From: Cnuella takakiae
Lineage (GTDB): Bacteria > Bacteroidota > Bacteroidia > Chitinophagales > Chitinophagaceae
Assembly (NCBI RefSeq): GCF_001953305.1
Contig: NZ_MTFE01000010.1
Location: 2,809,964-2,849,729 of the forward strand
Direction: 5' to 3'
DNA: 39,766 bases
Position 1 is the first letter of the stretch; each line of letters begins with the position of its first letter. This document shows, in pieces, positions 16,397-24,321 of this stretch. A program made the translations under genes and the position numbers. Below the pieces are notes generated by a model, which did no database searches, had not been told where the DNA came from, and was given only the letters and a program-made list of their open reading frames with translations.

Positions 16397-19375
16397 TTAC
16401 CTGATCAGCACCACATTCCCTTTTAACTGCACTTTTTTACCCGCCTGATCTACGGCATCAACAAAGTACAGGTAGTTGCCGCTCGGCTGCGGCAGTCCCT
16501 TATAGCGGCCATCCCAGCCCTGACCCGGATCATTGGTTATAAAAACCGGCTGTCCCCAGCGGTTGAACACCTGCATCCGAAAGCTTTGTAGTCCATGCGG
16601 GTTCTTTACCCTGAATACGTCATTTAGCCCATCGGCATTTGGAGTAAAGGCATTGGGGAGTAGCAGGGCACAGTTGCCGGCAGTTACAATAATTTCATCG
16701 CTGGTGCTGCCGCAACTATTGGAAAGGGTAACCCAATAAGTACCCGGGATTTGCACCCGGTAGGTAGAGGTGGAGGCGCCGTCCTGCCAGCGGTAACTAT
16801 CTGCAGTTGCCGAAGGACTCAAAACAAGTGTTTGGCCGGCACAAAGCAGGGTATCCTGCCCAAGGCTGAACTGCGGCAGTGCCCCATACTGAATATCGAT
16901 GGTATCGGAACGGGTACAACCGTCCGTTGCTGCCTGTAACCAATAGGTCCCGCTGCTATTTATCCTGATACTATTTTCCAAAGACCCATCCTGCCATTTG
17001 AAACTGCTAAAACCTTCGGGTGCCAGAAGGCTGAGTTCCTGACCTTCACATATTAGTGTGTCATTTCCCAAAAACAGTGTAGGTGCTGCTGTCCAGTTGA
17101 TGCGGATGCTGTCCTGCACCGTGCAGCCATCCCCGCTAAACTGTACTTTGTAAAGCCCCGGTGCGGTGGCTGTGAATTGCGGTGCTGTGCTGCCATCCTG
17201 CCAACGGTAACTGCCCGCAAGGTTGCCAGCACTAAGGGTTAGCAGGGTGCCCGTGCAAACCGTAGTGTCACGACCCAAATCAATGGCAGCACCGGTGCGG
17301 AATGCTACCCTGATGGTGTCGGTTTGGGTACACTGGCCATTGTTGATCCGCAGCCAAAATAAACCGCTGTTTTTTGCCCAAATGGCCGGGCCAATGCTGC
17401 CATCACTCCATAGGTACAGGGCATTGGTGACAGGTGCGGATAATTGCAGCGAGTCGCCGGGGCAAAGTGTTGTGTCCCCTCCAAGGGAAAAAGGCGCCTG
17501 GCTCAGGTAGTCCACCTTTATGGTATCGGAAAGCGTACAGCCTTCAAAACTTACCTGGCCCCAATACACACCGGGGCTTCTTACCTGAAATATTTGTTGT
17601 TTGGATCCATCCTGCCAGTTGTATACTACCGGGCTGATGGTGGTGTTGGCCGCAGGTTCCAGGGTTAAGGTGAGCTCCTGTCCCTGGCAAAGCGTGGTGT
17701 CTTTTCCAAAATGGGCAAGCGGCGGTTGTTTGTAAAAAACACATACCGAATCTATTACCTGGCAGCCATTGTCATCAATGGCCGATAGCATTTGTTTGCC
17801 ACCGGGCCGGGGCACCGGTCGCAGGGAACTGGTATCCCCATCCTGCCACAGCACATTGCGGAAGTTTGCCGGGATTTTGAGTGCATAGAGGTTGTTGGCG
17901 CAAACCGTTGTGTCTTTGCCCAGGTTTACGGTTTTGCCTGCCGGCAGTACTTCGGTGAAACCATAAGCTTCGGGTTTTGTAAAACCTGCAGGGCCAGCCA
18001 GTACTTTGTACAGCCCGCGTTGGGCAACGGTGATGGTTCGGCCGGTGGCGCCATTACTCCATCGGTATTCGGAAAAACCCGCAGGAGCCGTAAGGGTTAC
18101 CATGCCATTGCAAAACGGAACCAGTTCGGGCATGGCCAGCCGGGTAATGGGGTTTTCGGCCGTCTGCTGTTGTCCATAATCATTAATAAGGTTTGGGAAA
18201 TGATCGAGGTAAGAAGTGTTGACCACATTTTCTTCTACGGTACAGGCATTACGCGGCTGGTTGGGAAAGCGGATGCGGTACAGGCTGGATTGGGTCAACC
18301 CGCCATCGCGGTACAGCAACCTGCCGGCCAGGTAGATACTGCCATCCGGGGCCCTTGCCATTTGGGTATTGATCTGTGCTTCGCCGCTGCCTTCAAATAC
18401 GGTGAAGGGCTTTTGGGTCAAATCATTTGTATCCAGGTCAAATTGGAAAACCCGGCTCAAATAACCGCAGGCAACGGTTTCGGAACTGCCCACATATAGC
18501 TTGCTATTGTCGGGTGAAAAGCAGACGCTTCCCGGCTGTCCCGGGATGGCGGTACTGCGATAATTGGAAAGGGCACCGGTGGCTTTGTCAAAATCATACA
18601 ACTCCAACAGGTTGCCGGCCTGCGATGTGGCGGCGATCAGGTTGCCGTTTGGGCTGGCGTTTATTTCACCGATGCTGGCTTTGTAATCTCCGGTAAACAC
18701 GGGACCAATATTGCTCACTACAGCCTGCTGAATGCCGGTGGAAGTGACGAGGTAACTTAAAAAAGCATTGCTGCCCCAGGCATGTGCCACCAGCCAGGTA
18801 TCCTTACCATTGGCATGTTTTACCAAGGCAATACGGTCTACCAGGTTGCCGGCAAGCAACACGTTTTGCCTGATGATACGACCCCTGCCGCCATTTGCCG
18901 TCCTATCGAGGATGGAATAACGCAGGCCGCCTGTAGCGCTGTTCGATTGCCCATAAAGGGAGCACCGGGTTTGGAGCCCCGACTGGCGAGCCAGCAACAG
19001 ACCAGTTTCAGGGAAGGTATGGAACAGGTAAAACCGGTTGCTGCCATCGGGAATGGGCACTACCTGTATGGCATACCGGTTTTCGCTGCAGGAAACCAAG
19101 GGTAAATTTTCAAGCAGTTGGTACTCGCTGTTGTACACATACCGTGAAGTAACGGTAAACAATTCTTTGCCACTTTGCGGATCACTGTAGGTAACACCGC
19201 CGCCTACATACTTGATTGGATCGTCCGGGTGAACGGGTGTTGAAAAAGTTTGGGGGCCAGCAGGGGTGAAGCGTACGCCCAGCGGCAGCCCCGGCCAAAC
19301 CGACCATTCTTTTTGTGCCTGCAGGTGCAGGCAGCAAAGGATCATACTTGCAAGCAAAAAAAATGCGGACTTCAT
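16397..19375 (-). CDS. Type IX secretion cargo with type B sorting domain and seven Ig-like repeats
   Basis: The 992-residue protein starts with the signal peptide MKSAFFLLASMILCCLHLQAQ. The N-terminal 380 residues look like a beta-propeller (for example CFSPDNSKLYVGSSE). Then come seven tandem modules of about 70 residues, six opening with GxDTxxC and containing (W/S)xDGS and GxYW or GLYK. The C-terminus starts LLLPNAFTPNADGLNDVF and contains FNRWGQPVF and WDGRYKG. That is the type B (gliding-motility-associated) sorting domain, which directs the protein through the type IX system to the cell surface. The frame extends 11 codons upstream, but ATG 19375 places the signal peptide at the start. 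Ligand or substrate is unknown. Confidence 0.92.
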   Translation of the reverse strand: MKSAFFLLASMILCCLHLQAQKEWSVWPGLPLGVRFTPAGPQTFSTPVHPDDPIKYVGGGVTYSDPQSGKELFTVTSRYVYNSEYQLLENLPLVSCSENRYAIQVVPIPDGSNRFYLFHTFPETGLLLARQSGLQTRCSLYGQSNSATGGLRYSILDRTANGGRGRIIRQNVLLAGNLVDRIALVKHANGKDTWLVAHAWGSNAFLSYLVTSTGIQQAVVSNIGPVFTGDYKASIGEINASPNGNLIAATSQAGNLLELYDFDKATGALSNYRSTAIPGQPGSVCFSPDNSKLYVGSSETVACGYLSRVFQFDLDTNDLTQKPFTVFEGSGEAQINTQMARAPDGSIYLAGRLLYRDGGLTQSSLYRIRFPNQPRNACTVEENVVNTSYLDHFPNLINDYGQQQTAENPITRLAMPELVPFCNGMVTLTAPAGFSEYRWSNGATGRTITVAQRGLYKVLAGPAGFTKPEAYGFTEVLPAGKTVNLGKDTTVCANNLYALKIPANFRNVLWQDGDTSSLRPVPRPGGKQMLSAIDDNGCQVIDSVCVFYKQPPLAHFGKDTTLCQGQELTLTLEPAANTTISPVVYNWQDGSKQQIFQVRSPGVYWGQVSFEGCTLSDTIKVDYLSQAPFSLGGDTTLCPGDSLQLSAPVTNALYLWSDGSIGPAIWAKNSGLFWLRINNGQCTQTDTIRVAFRTGAAIDLGRDTTVCTGTLLTLSAGNLAGSYRWQDGSTAPQFTATAPGLYKVQFSGDGCTVQDSIRINWTAAPTLFLGNDTLICEGQELSLLAPEGFSSFKWQDGSLENSIRINSSGTYWLQAATDGCTRSDTIDIQYGALPQFSLGQDTLLCAGQTLVLSPSATADSYRWQDGASTSTYRVQIPGTYWVTLSNSCGSTSDEIIVTAGNCALLLPNAFTPNADGLNDVFRVKNPHGLQSFRMQVFNRWGQPVFITNDPGQGWDGRYKGLPQPSGNYLYFVDAVDQAGKKVQLKGNVVLIR

Positions 19376-19427
19376 GGGCCTTATAAATGTACCCAAACAA
19401 GTCCGCATTGAAAATGTTTGTCAAGTG

Positions 19428-19500
19428 AAGCTGCAAGCTTTTAGCTACAAGCTGCAAGTAAATGATTGAGGTTGCTTAACCGGCAACCGGCAACCAGCCT
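19428..19500. repeat. Short word repeats between the secretion cargo and the pseudouridine synthase gene
   Basis: The gap contains AAGCTGCAAG twice, in a pattern with partial dyad symmetry, then CCGGCAACCGGCAACC. It resembles the AGCT-word repeats near 32200 and 33440. No gene is seen. Confidence 0.4.
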
Positions 19501-19513
19501 CCTGCATTCCGCC

Positions 19514-20584
19514 TCAATCTTCCGTTTTCCCCTTGAGTACAAACTTTGAATAGCCACGCCATTTCTCGATAACGGTATCAATGTCGGTAGGTACGGCCGC
19601 TTCAAAATGGAGGTGCTCGCCGGTGGAGGGGTGTACAAAACCCAAGGTGCGGGCATGAAGCGCCTGCCGGGGGCAAATGGCAAAGCAGTTGTCCACGAAC
19701 TGTTTGTACTTGGTATAAATGGTTCCTTTCACAATGCGGTCGCCGCCGTAAAAATCATCATTGAACAGGGGATGCCCGATAGATTTCATGTGGACCCTGA
19801 TCTGGTGGGTACGGCCGGTTTCCAGCACACACTGCACCAGGGTAACATAATTCATACGCTCCAAAACGGTGTAGTGTGTAATGGCATCTTTACCGTATTC
19901 GCCATCGGGATAGGCTTCAAAGAGTTTGCGGAACCGCTGATTGCGGCCTACATGTGCCCGGATGGTGCCCTGGTCTTCGGCAACATCACCCCATACAAGG
20001 GCCAGGTACTGCCGCTTTACGGTGTGGTCGAAAAACTGCTTGGCCAGGTGACTCATGGCCTTGTCGGTTTTAGCCAATACCAGCAAGCCGCTGGTGTTTT
20101 TATCAATGCGGTGCACCAGTCCAAAGCGGGGGAGGGTCTCTTCGCTGATGCCGGGATTCTTTTGCTGCAGGTAATAAGCCACGCCATTGAGCAGGGTGCC
20201 GCTGTAGTTGCCGCTGCCGGGGTGCACCACCATGCCCGCTGGCTTGTTGATCACCATTACGTGATCATCTTCGTACACGATGTTGAGGTCCATCTTTTCG
20301 GGCACCACATCGGTGCTTTCCGGCGAGGTATCGCTGAACACCACGATCTGGTCAAAAGGCTTGACCTTATAATTCTGCTTTACGGGTTTGTCGTTCACCA
20401 GCACCATGCCGTTGTTGATGGCTTGTTGCAGTTTGTTGCGGGTAGCACCTTCAATGCGGTTCATCAGGAACTTATCGATGCGATAGGGTTCCTGGCCTTT
20501 ATCGGTAACAAAGGAAAAGCGTTGGTAGAGTTCGTCGCCACCTTCTGTAGGTTCGGACAAAGCGTCCAGTTCTTCACGGGCCAT
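19514..20584 (-). CDS. rluD: RluA-family 23S rRNA pseudouridine synthase (RluD-like)
   Basis: The enzyme converts specific uridines in 23S rRNA to pseudouridine. An N-terminal S4 RNA-binding domain (about residues 35-95) is followed by the catalytic domain with the signature GLVHRIDKNTSGLLVL, whose Asp is the nucleophile, and RTHQIRVHMKSIGHP. The two-domain layout matches the RluD/RluC type; the exact site is not determined. The frame opens at a TTG at 20593, but that codon is inside the promoter element TAATTTTG. ATG 20584 (356 residues, MAREELDALSEP) is therefore the likely start. Transcribed divergently from lipB. Confidence 0.9.
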   Translation of the reverse strand: MAREELDALSEPTEGGDELYQRFSFVTDKGQEPYRIDKFLMNRIEGATRNKLQQAINNGMVLVNDKPVKQNYKVKPFDQIVVFSDTSPESTDVVPEKMDLNIVYEDDHVMVINKPAGMVVHPGSGNYSGTLLNGVAYYLQQKNPGISEETLPRFGLVHRIDKNTSGLLVLAKTDKAMSHLAKQFFDHTVKRQYLALVWGDVAEDQGTIRAHVGRNQRFRKLFEAYPDGEYGKDAITHYTVLERMNYVTLVQCVLETGRTHQIRVHMKSIGHPLFNDDFYGGDRIVKGTIYTKYKQFVDNCFAICPRQALHARTLGFVHPSTGEHLHFEAAVPTDIDTVIEKWRGYSKFVLKGKTED

Positions 20585-20590
20585 AGGGTG

Positions 20591-20598
20591 CAAAATTA
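20591..20598 (-). promoter_or_regulatory. -7 promoter element of the pseudouridine synthase gene
   Basis: On the minus strand TAATTTTG lies 6 bp before the ATG at 20584, predicting a leaderless mRNA. It faces the lipB element 20 bp away. Confidence 0.55.
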
Positions 20599-20618
20599 GG
20601 TGTTAGCGGCAAAGTGGA

Positions 20619-20626
20619 TAAATTTG
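20619..20626 (+). promoter_or_regulatory. -7 promoter element of lipB
   Basis: TAAATTTG matches the consensus fully and lies 6 bp before the ATG at 20633. The two divergent promoters share a 48-bp intergenic region, so their upstream contact regions must overlap. Confidence 0.55.
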
Positions 20627-20632
20627 CGTCCC

Positions 20633-21322
20633 ATGAGCAAAGCATCCGTCATTTACCGCAACCTGGGCCGGCTGGATTATAAAACCGCCTGGGACCTCCA
20701 GGAAACTCTTTTGCAACAGGGTGTTGCCGCCAAACAGGAAGGACGTACCGAAGGCATTGCCAACTATTTTTTAATGGTGGAGCACCCGCCGGTATACACT
20801 TTGGGCAAGAGCGGCAAGATGGAGCATGTGCTGATCTCCGAAGAAGAACGGGAAGAGAAAGGCATTGAATTTTTCAAGATCAACAGGGGCGGGGATATTA
20901 CTTTTCATGGTCCCGGCCAGATCGTGGGTTATCCCATCCTAGACCTGGAGCAGTTTTATACTGATATCGGCCGCTACTTGCGTGAGCTGGAAGAAGTCAT
21001 CATCCGCACCCTGGCCGATTATGGCATAGCTGCAGGCCGCTCGGCAGGCGAAACCGGTGTTTGGATCGAACCCGATGTGCCCGGCCGCGAACGGAAGATC
21101 TGCGCCATGGGGGTGCGCTGCAGCCGCTGGATCACCATGCACGGCTTTGCCTTCAACATCAATACCGACCTGAATTATTTCAACTATATCGTGCCCTGCG
21201 GCATCCAGAATAAAAGTGTGACTTCCCTACAACAGGAACTGGGCAGGGAAGTACCGGTGGCGGAAGTGCAGGAGAAATTGCTGGGGCATTTTGCAGCCGT
21301 GTTCGGGGCTGCTATTGTGTGA
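20633..21322 (+). CDS. lipB: Lipoyl(octanoyl) transferase
   Basis: LipB transfers octanoate from acyl carrier protein to lipoyl domains of 2-oxoacid dehydrogenases and the glycine cleavage system. The signature RGGDITFHGPGQIVGYPI is complete. KICAMGVRCSRWITMHGFAFN supplies the conserved Lys, and PCGIQNKSVTSL contains the catalytic Cys. ATG 20633 gives 229 residues; the frame upstream of it overlaps the promoter. Monocistronic by position, followed by a nested repeat. Confidence 0.95.
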   Translation: MSKASVIYRNLGRLDYKTAWDLQETLLQQGVAAKQEGRTEGIANYFLMVEHPPVYTLGKSGKMEHVLISEEEREEKGIEFFKINRGGDITFHGPGQIVGYPILDLEQFYTDIGRYLRELEEVIIRTLADYGIAAGRSAGETGVWIEPDVPGRERKICAMGVRCSRWITMHGFAFNINTDLNYFNYIVPCGIQNKSVTSLQQELGREVPVAEVQEKLLGHFAAVFGAAIV

Positions 21323-21331
21323 GGATTGGTG

Positions 21332-21525
21332 CTCACAGATAGCACGGATTACACGGATGGATGTAGAAATTTTGTAGAAGGTGTTTGATCCTGAAAGACG
21401 ACGGACCACAGACGACAGACAACACTAGGAAACCTCGTTGCCTGTCGTCTGTGGTCCGTCGTCATATTATATAAGCCACACTGCACTAAAAAAATACCAT
21501 CCGTGTCATCTGTGGCATCTGTGAG
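21332..21525. repeat. Nested inverted repeats with a perfect 21-bp stem
   Basis: The inner arms 21397-21417 and 21443-21463 are exact 21-bp complements built from GACGACGGACCACAG. The outer arms 21332-21360 and 21497-21525 match at about 25 of 29 positions and contain CACGGATTACACGG-type words. The element fills the gap between convergent lipB and the next gene. Confidence 0.85.
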
Positions 21526-21532
21526 AACTAAA

Positions 21533-22231
21533 CTAAAAATCCCTTGCCAGGTAAAACCTATTTTCCTCTACCAACTTATCCTCGTTAAACAACTCAAAGC
21601 GGAACCAGCCGGCATGCATGAAGTTGGCTTTGTCCAAAGTGAGTGCCGTTTCTTTTACCTGCTTTAATTCAAAGAGCAGGCTGCCATCGGCATCATAAAA
21701 CTTGATGCGGTATTTCTTCTGCTCCGCATCGGGGAGGTTTACAAATACATAGCCTTCCTTATTGGTGTATACATAAACAGAAGGCACGTACTCGGGTTTT
21801 TTAATGGCGGCTGCCGCACTGTCCCTTCCAGTGGGGTTGGCGGATGTTGCGGGTGCGCCTGCATCGGGTAGGTTAACCTTTTGAGCGTTGGCAGTATCCT
21901 GTATTGGTTTGCGTGCCGGCGAAAAGATGAACTGGCTGCCATCGAGCATGATGAAGAGCCGGTAAAACATATGATCGTTGGGCGCCTTGGTATCAACAAA
22001 GCCGTTTTGCACGGCCTGCGGATCGGCAACGCTCAGGATGGTTTTATAAACCCCCAGGCTGTCGAAGGCACGCTGGATGGAGATTTGCTTGACTACGGGG
22101 TAGGCGTTTACCCACCCGATCACAATGCGGTTGTTGCCTACATTGCGTACCGAAAAGCGGGGCAGGGTATCCTGGCTCAAGGCACTGAAAGCAATACTTA
22201 AAACGAAAAGGGAGAGGAGCAACTTTTTCAT
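21533..22231 (-). CDS. Uncharacterised exported protein, possibly with an Fn3-like domain
   Basis: The 232-residue protein has a clear signal peptide (MKKLLLSLFVLSIAFSALSQ). Residues about 25-110 (for example NNRIVIGWVNAYP and DHMFYRLFIMLDGS) resemble a fibronectin type III fold. A low-complexity Ala/Pro-rich linker and a second beta-rich domain ending ENRFYLARDF follow. The frame reaches 14 codons upstream, but ATG 22231 places the signal peptide at the N-terminus. I do not recognise the family. Confidence 0.7.
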   Translation of the reverse strand: MKKLLLSLFVLSIAFSALSQDTLPRFSVRNVGNNRIVIGWVNAYPVVKQISIQRAFDSLGVYKTILSVADPQAVQNGFVDTKAPNDHMFYRLFIMLDGSQFIFSPARKPIQDTANAQKVNLPDAGAPATSANPTGRDSAAAAIKKPEYVPSVYVYTNKEGYVFVNLPDAEQKKYRIKFYDADGSLLFELKQVKETALTLDKANFMHAGWFRFELFNEDKLVEENRFYLARDF

Positions 22232-22284
22232 GAGCACAATAGCCTGTGGGTATGCGGGCAAAGATACAGGCATCCTGTTTTTTC

Positions 22285-23190
22285 TTAATAAATAAGCGTG
22301 CCTGCAGGTAGCGAACGATTGCCCTGCAAGCCACCGGTATGTACCAGCAGAATGTTGCTGTTTTCAGGGAAATACTGCTGCAACCATAATTGCTGAAAAG
22401 CATAAAACATTTTGCCGGTGTACACAAAGTCGGAGGGGACGCCGGTAAGTTGGTACCAATCGTTCATGAATCGGATAAGTTCGGGTTTGTGTTTGGCATA
22501 ACCTCCAAAATGAAATTCATGATTAATCTGCCAATTGTTTTTCCCGGTAGGTGGCAGCATGTTGTGTACTGCCGCTTCCAGTTCCAAATTATCTTTTAAT
22601 GAACTTATGCCCAAGACCTGTTGCTGGGATTTGGAAGCTTGTATCAAGCCTGCCAGTGTTGTGCCTGTACCTACTGCTGAAAGAATATGGGTAAAGTTGT
22701 CAATTGGCAGGTTATTCATCATTTCTATAATCCCTGTTGTGCCCGCTGTGCCCATGCCGCCTTCACCTATTACGTAAATTGAACCAACAGGATATTGTTT
22801 ATACAGTTCTTCCGGAATGGTCTTTTCCCGGTAGCTGGTTCTGTTTATAAAATGAAGCTCCATGCCCAAAGCTTGTGCATCCAAAAGTGTAGGCGACCAT
22901 TGCTCCGGTGCTTCGCCGCGAATGATGCCAACAGATTGCAAACCGGCAGTGGCACAAGCTGCAGCAGTAGCAACGATGTGGTTGGAGTAAGCACCACCAT
23001 AAGTGAGGATTGTTCGCTTGCCTGCAGCAGCAGCCTGTGCCAGGTGGCCCTGGAGTTTGTACCATTTGTTACCCGAAACAACGGGATGCACCGCATCAAG
23101 CCGGAGCACAGCAACCTTGTTGTTAAAGGTGGGCAGGTACTGTAATGTTGGTGAGGCTATAGGTGGTCCGGAATTTATAGAAGCAGACAT
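22285..23190 (-). CDS. PLP-dependent deaminase/desulfhydrase (ACC deaminase / D-cysteine desulfhydrase family)
   Basis: This is a fold type II PLP enzyme. The cofactor Lys is K42 in SGNKWYKLQGHL, and the following AYSNHIVATAAA segment contains the substrate-binding Ser-Asn-His. EGGMGTAGTTG contributes to phosphate binding. At 301 residues it fits the 1-aminocyclopropane-1-carboxylate deaminase / D-cysteine desulfhydrase family; most bacterial members without the specific ACC deaminase residues act as D-cysteine desulfhydrases. The true substrate is not decidable here. Divergent from the nucleotidyltransferase gene at 23246. Confidence 0.87.
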   Translation of the reverse strand: MSASINSGPPIASPTLQYLPTFNNKVAVLRLDAVHPVVSGNKWYKLQGHLAQAAAAGKRTILTYGGAYSNHIVATAAACATAGLQSVGIIRGEAPEQWSPTLLDAQALGMELHFINRTSYREKTIPEELYKQYPVGSIYVIGEGGMGTAGTTGIIEMMNNLPIDNFTHILSAVGTGTTLAGLIQASKSQQQVLGISSLKDNLELEAAVHNMLPPTGKNNWQINHEFHFGGYAKHKPELIRFMNDWYQLTGVPSDFVYTGKMFYAFQQLWLQQYFPENSNILLVHTGGLQGNRSLPAGTLIY

Positions 23191-23195
23191 GCCAA

Positions 23196-23224
23196 TTGAT
23201 AAGTGGCGAATTTATTTATTTTCG
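23196..23224 (+). promoter_or_regulatory. Promoter of the nucleotidyltransferase gene
   Basis: TTG at 23196-23198 and TATTTTCG at 23217-23224 are spaced 18 bp apart, near the Bacteroidota promoter pattern. On the opposite strand TAAATTCG (23207-23214) could serve the divergent PLP enzyme gene. Confidence 0.45.
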
Positions 23225-23245
23225 TCTCCAATTATAAAAAACGAT

Positions 23246-24145
23246 ATGAAACCTACACTCCTGATAATGGCCGCCGGTATGGCATCGCGTTATGGCAGTA
23301 TGAAACAAATCCAACAGTTTGGTCCCAGCGGCGAAACAATCATGGACTATTCTATTTACGACGCCATCAAGGCCGGTTTTGAAAAAGTGGTGTTCATCAT
23401 CCGCGAAGATTTTGCCGATGATTTCAAAGCCATCTTCGAACCCAAGCTTAAAGGCCGCATTCAAACCGAGTATGTATACCAGGCCATGGATGCATTTACC
23501 GAAGGCCATGTAGCACCTGAAGGCCGCACCAAGCCCTGGGGTACCTCGCATGCTATTCTTTGCGCCAGCCCTGTGGTGAAAGAAAATTTCTGCGTGATCA
23601 ATGCGGATGATTTTTATGGTGAAGATGCATTTAAAAAAGCCTACGATTTCCTGGTGGATGGCTGCAACGACCAGACCTTTGCGCTGGTAGGTTATCAACT
23701 GGAAAATACCCTTTCTGAAAATGGTTCGGTAAGCCGTGGTGTGTGCCAGGTAGATGAAAACAATAACCTGGTTCAGATCAACGAGCGTTTGAAAGTGTAC
23801 CAGGAAGGCGACCAGATTGTTTATGAAGAGGAAGACGGCAGCAAGCATCCCATTGGTGATGAGTCGAAAGCTTCGATGAACTTCTGGTGTTTCTCACCTG
23901 CACTGTTCCCCTTCCTGCAGGATGAGTTCCGCAAGTTTTTGAGGGAAAGCGGTAATGAACTCAAAACTGAATTCCTTATTCCCTATTCTGCCGACCAGTA
24001 TGTAAAGCAGGGTAAAGGAGTAATCAAGGTATTACCTACCGCAGCACAGTGGTTTGGTGTAACCTATAAAGAAGATGCACCCGTGGTAAAGCAAAAGCTG
24101 GATGCATTAGTGGATGGTGGAAAATATCCGCAGAGCCTCTGGTAA
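23246..24145 (+). CDS. Sugar-phosphate nucleotidyltransferase (UTP-glucose-1-phosphate uridylyltransferase-like)
   Basis: The protein begins with an NTP-transferase fold: TLLIMAAGMASRYGSMKQ is a relaxed form of the LAAGxGxRxxxxxK nucleotide-binding loop. VINADDFYGEDAFKKA provides the metal-binding Asp residues. At 299 residues it resembles the family annotated as nucleotidyltransferase or UTP-glucose-1-phosphate uridylyltransferase in Bacteroidota. The nucleotide and sugar specificity are not fixed. ATG 23246 was chosen because the longer frame overlaps the divergent PLP gene. The stop abuts composite repeat copy 3. Confidence 0.82.
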   Translation: MKPTLLIMAAGMASRYGSMKQIQQFGPSGETIMDYSIYDAIKAGFEKVVFIIREDFADDFKAIFEPKLKGRIQTEYVYQAMDAFTEGHVAPEGRTKPWGTSHAILCASPVVKENFCVINADDFYGEDAFKKAYDFLVDGCNDQTFALVGYQLENTLSENGSVSRGVCQVDENNNLVQINERLKVYQEGDQIVYEEEDGSKHPIGDESKASMNFWCFSPALFPFLQDEFRKFLRESGNELKTEFLIPYSADQYVKQGKGVIKVLPTAAQWFGVTYKEDAPVVKQKLDALVDGGKYPQSLW

Positions 24146-24307
24146 CCCCCTGTCCCCCTATAGGGGGAACTTAGGCCGGAAACCCTGATTAGGTAGGAAA
24201 TACCATTGTAAAAAAGGTATAAATGAACAGCGCCCCTCTGCATCAGAGGGGCGCTGTTTTTTATCGTTACGTTTGACCTAAGTTCCCCCTATAGGGGGAC
24301 AGGGGGT
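24146..24307. repeat. Composite palindromic element, copy 3, between convergent genes
   Basis: The inverted ends lie at 24146-24177 and 24275-24307, starting at the base after the upstream stop codon. Homology with copy 2 extends beyond the right end through CAGGGTGT up to the next stop. The GCGCCCCTCTG hairpin lies inside. Copies 2 and 3 have the same order of parts and both separate convergent genes. Confidence 0.85.
24226..24264. terminator. Strong hairpin terminator within composite element copy 3
   Basis: A perfect 15-bp stem (24226-24240 with 24244-24258) with a 3-nt loop is followed by TTTTTAT. It should stop transcription from the plus strand. The A-rich run on its left makes it partly active for minus-strand transcripts as well. 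Confidence 0.8.
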
Positions 24308-24321
24308 GTGAGCAGGGTGTT

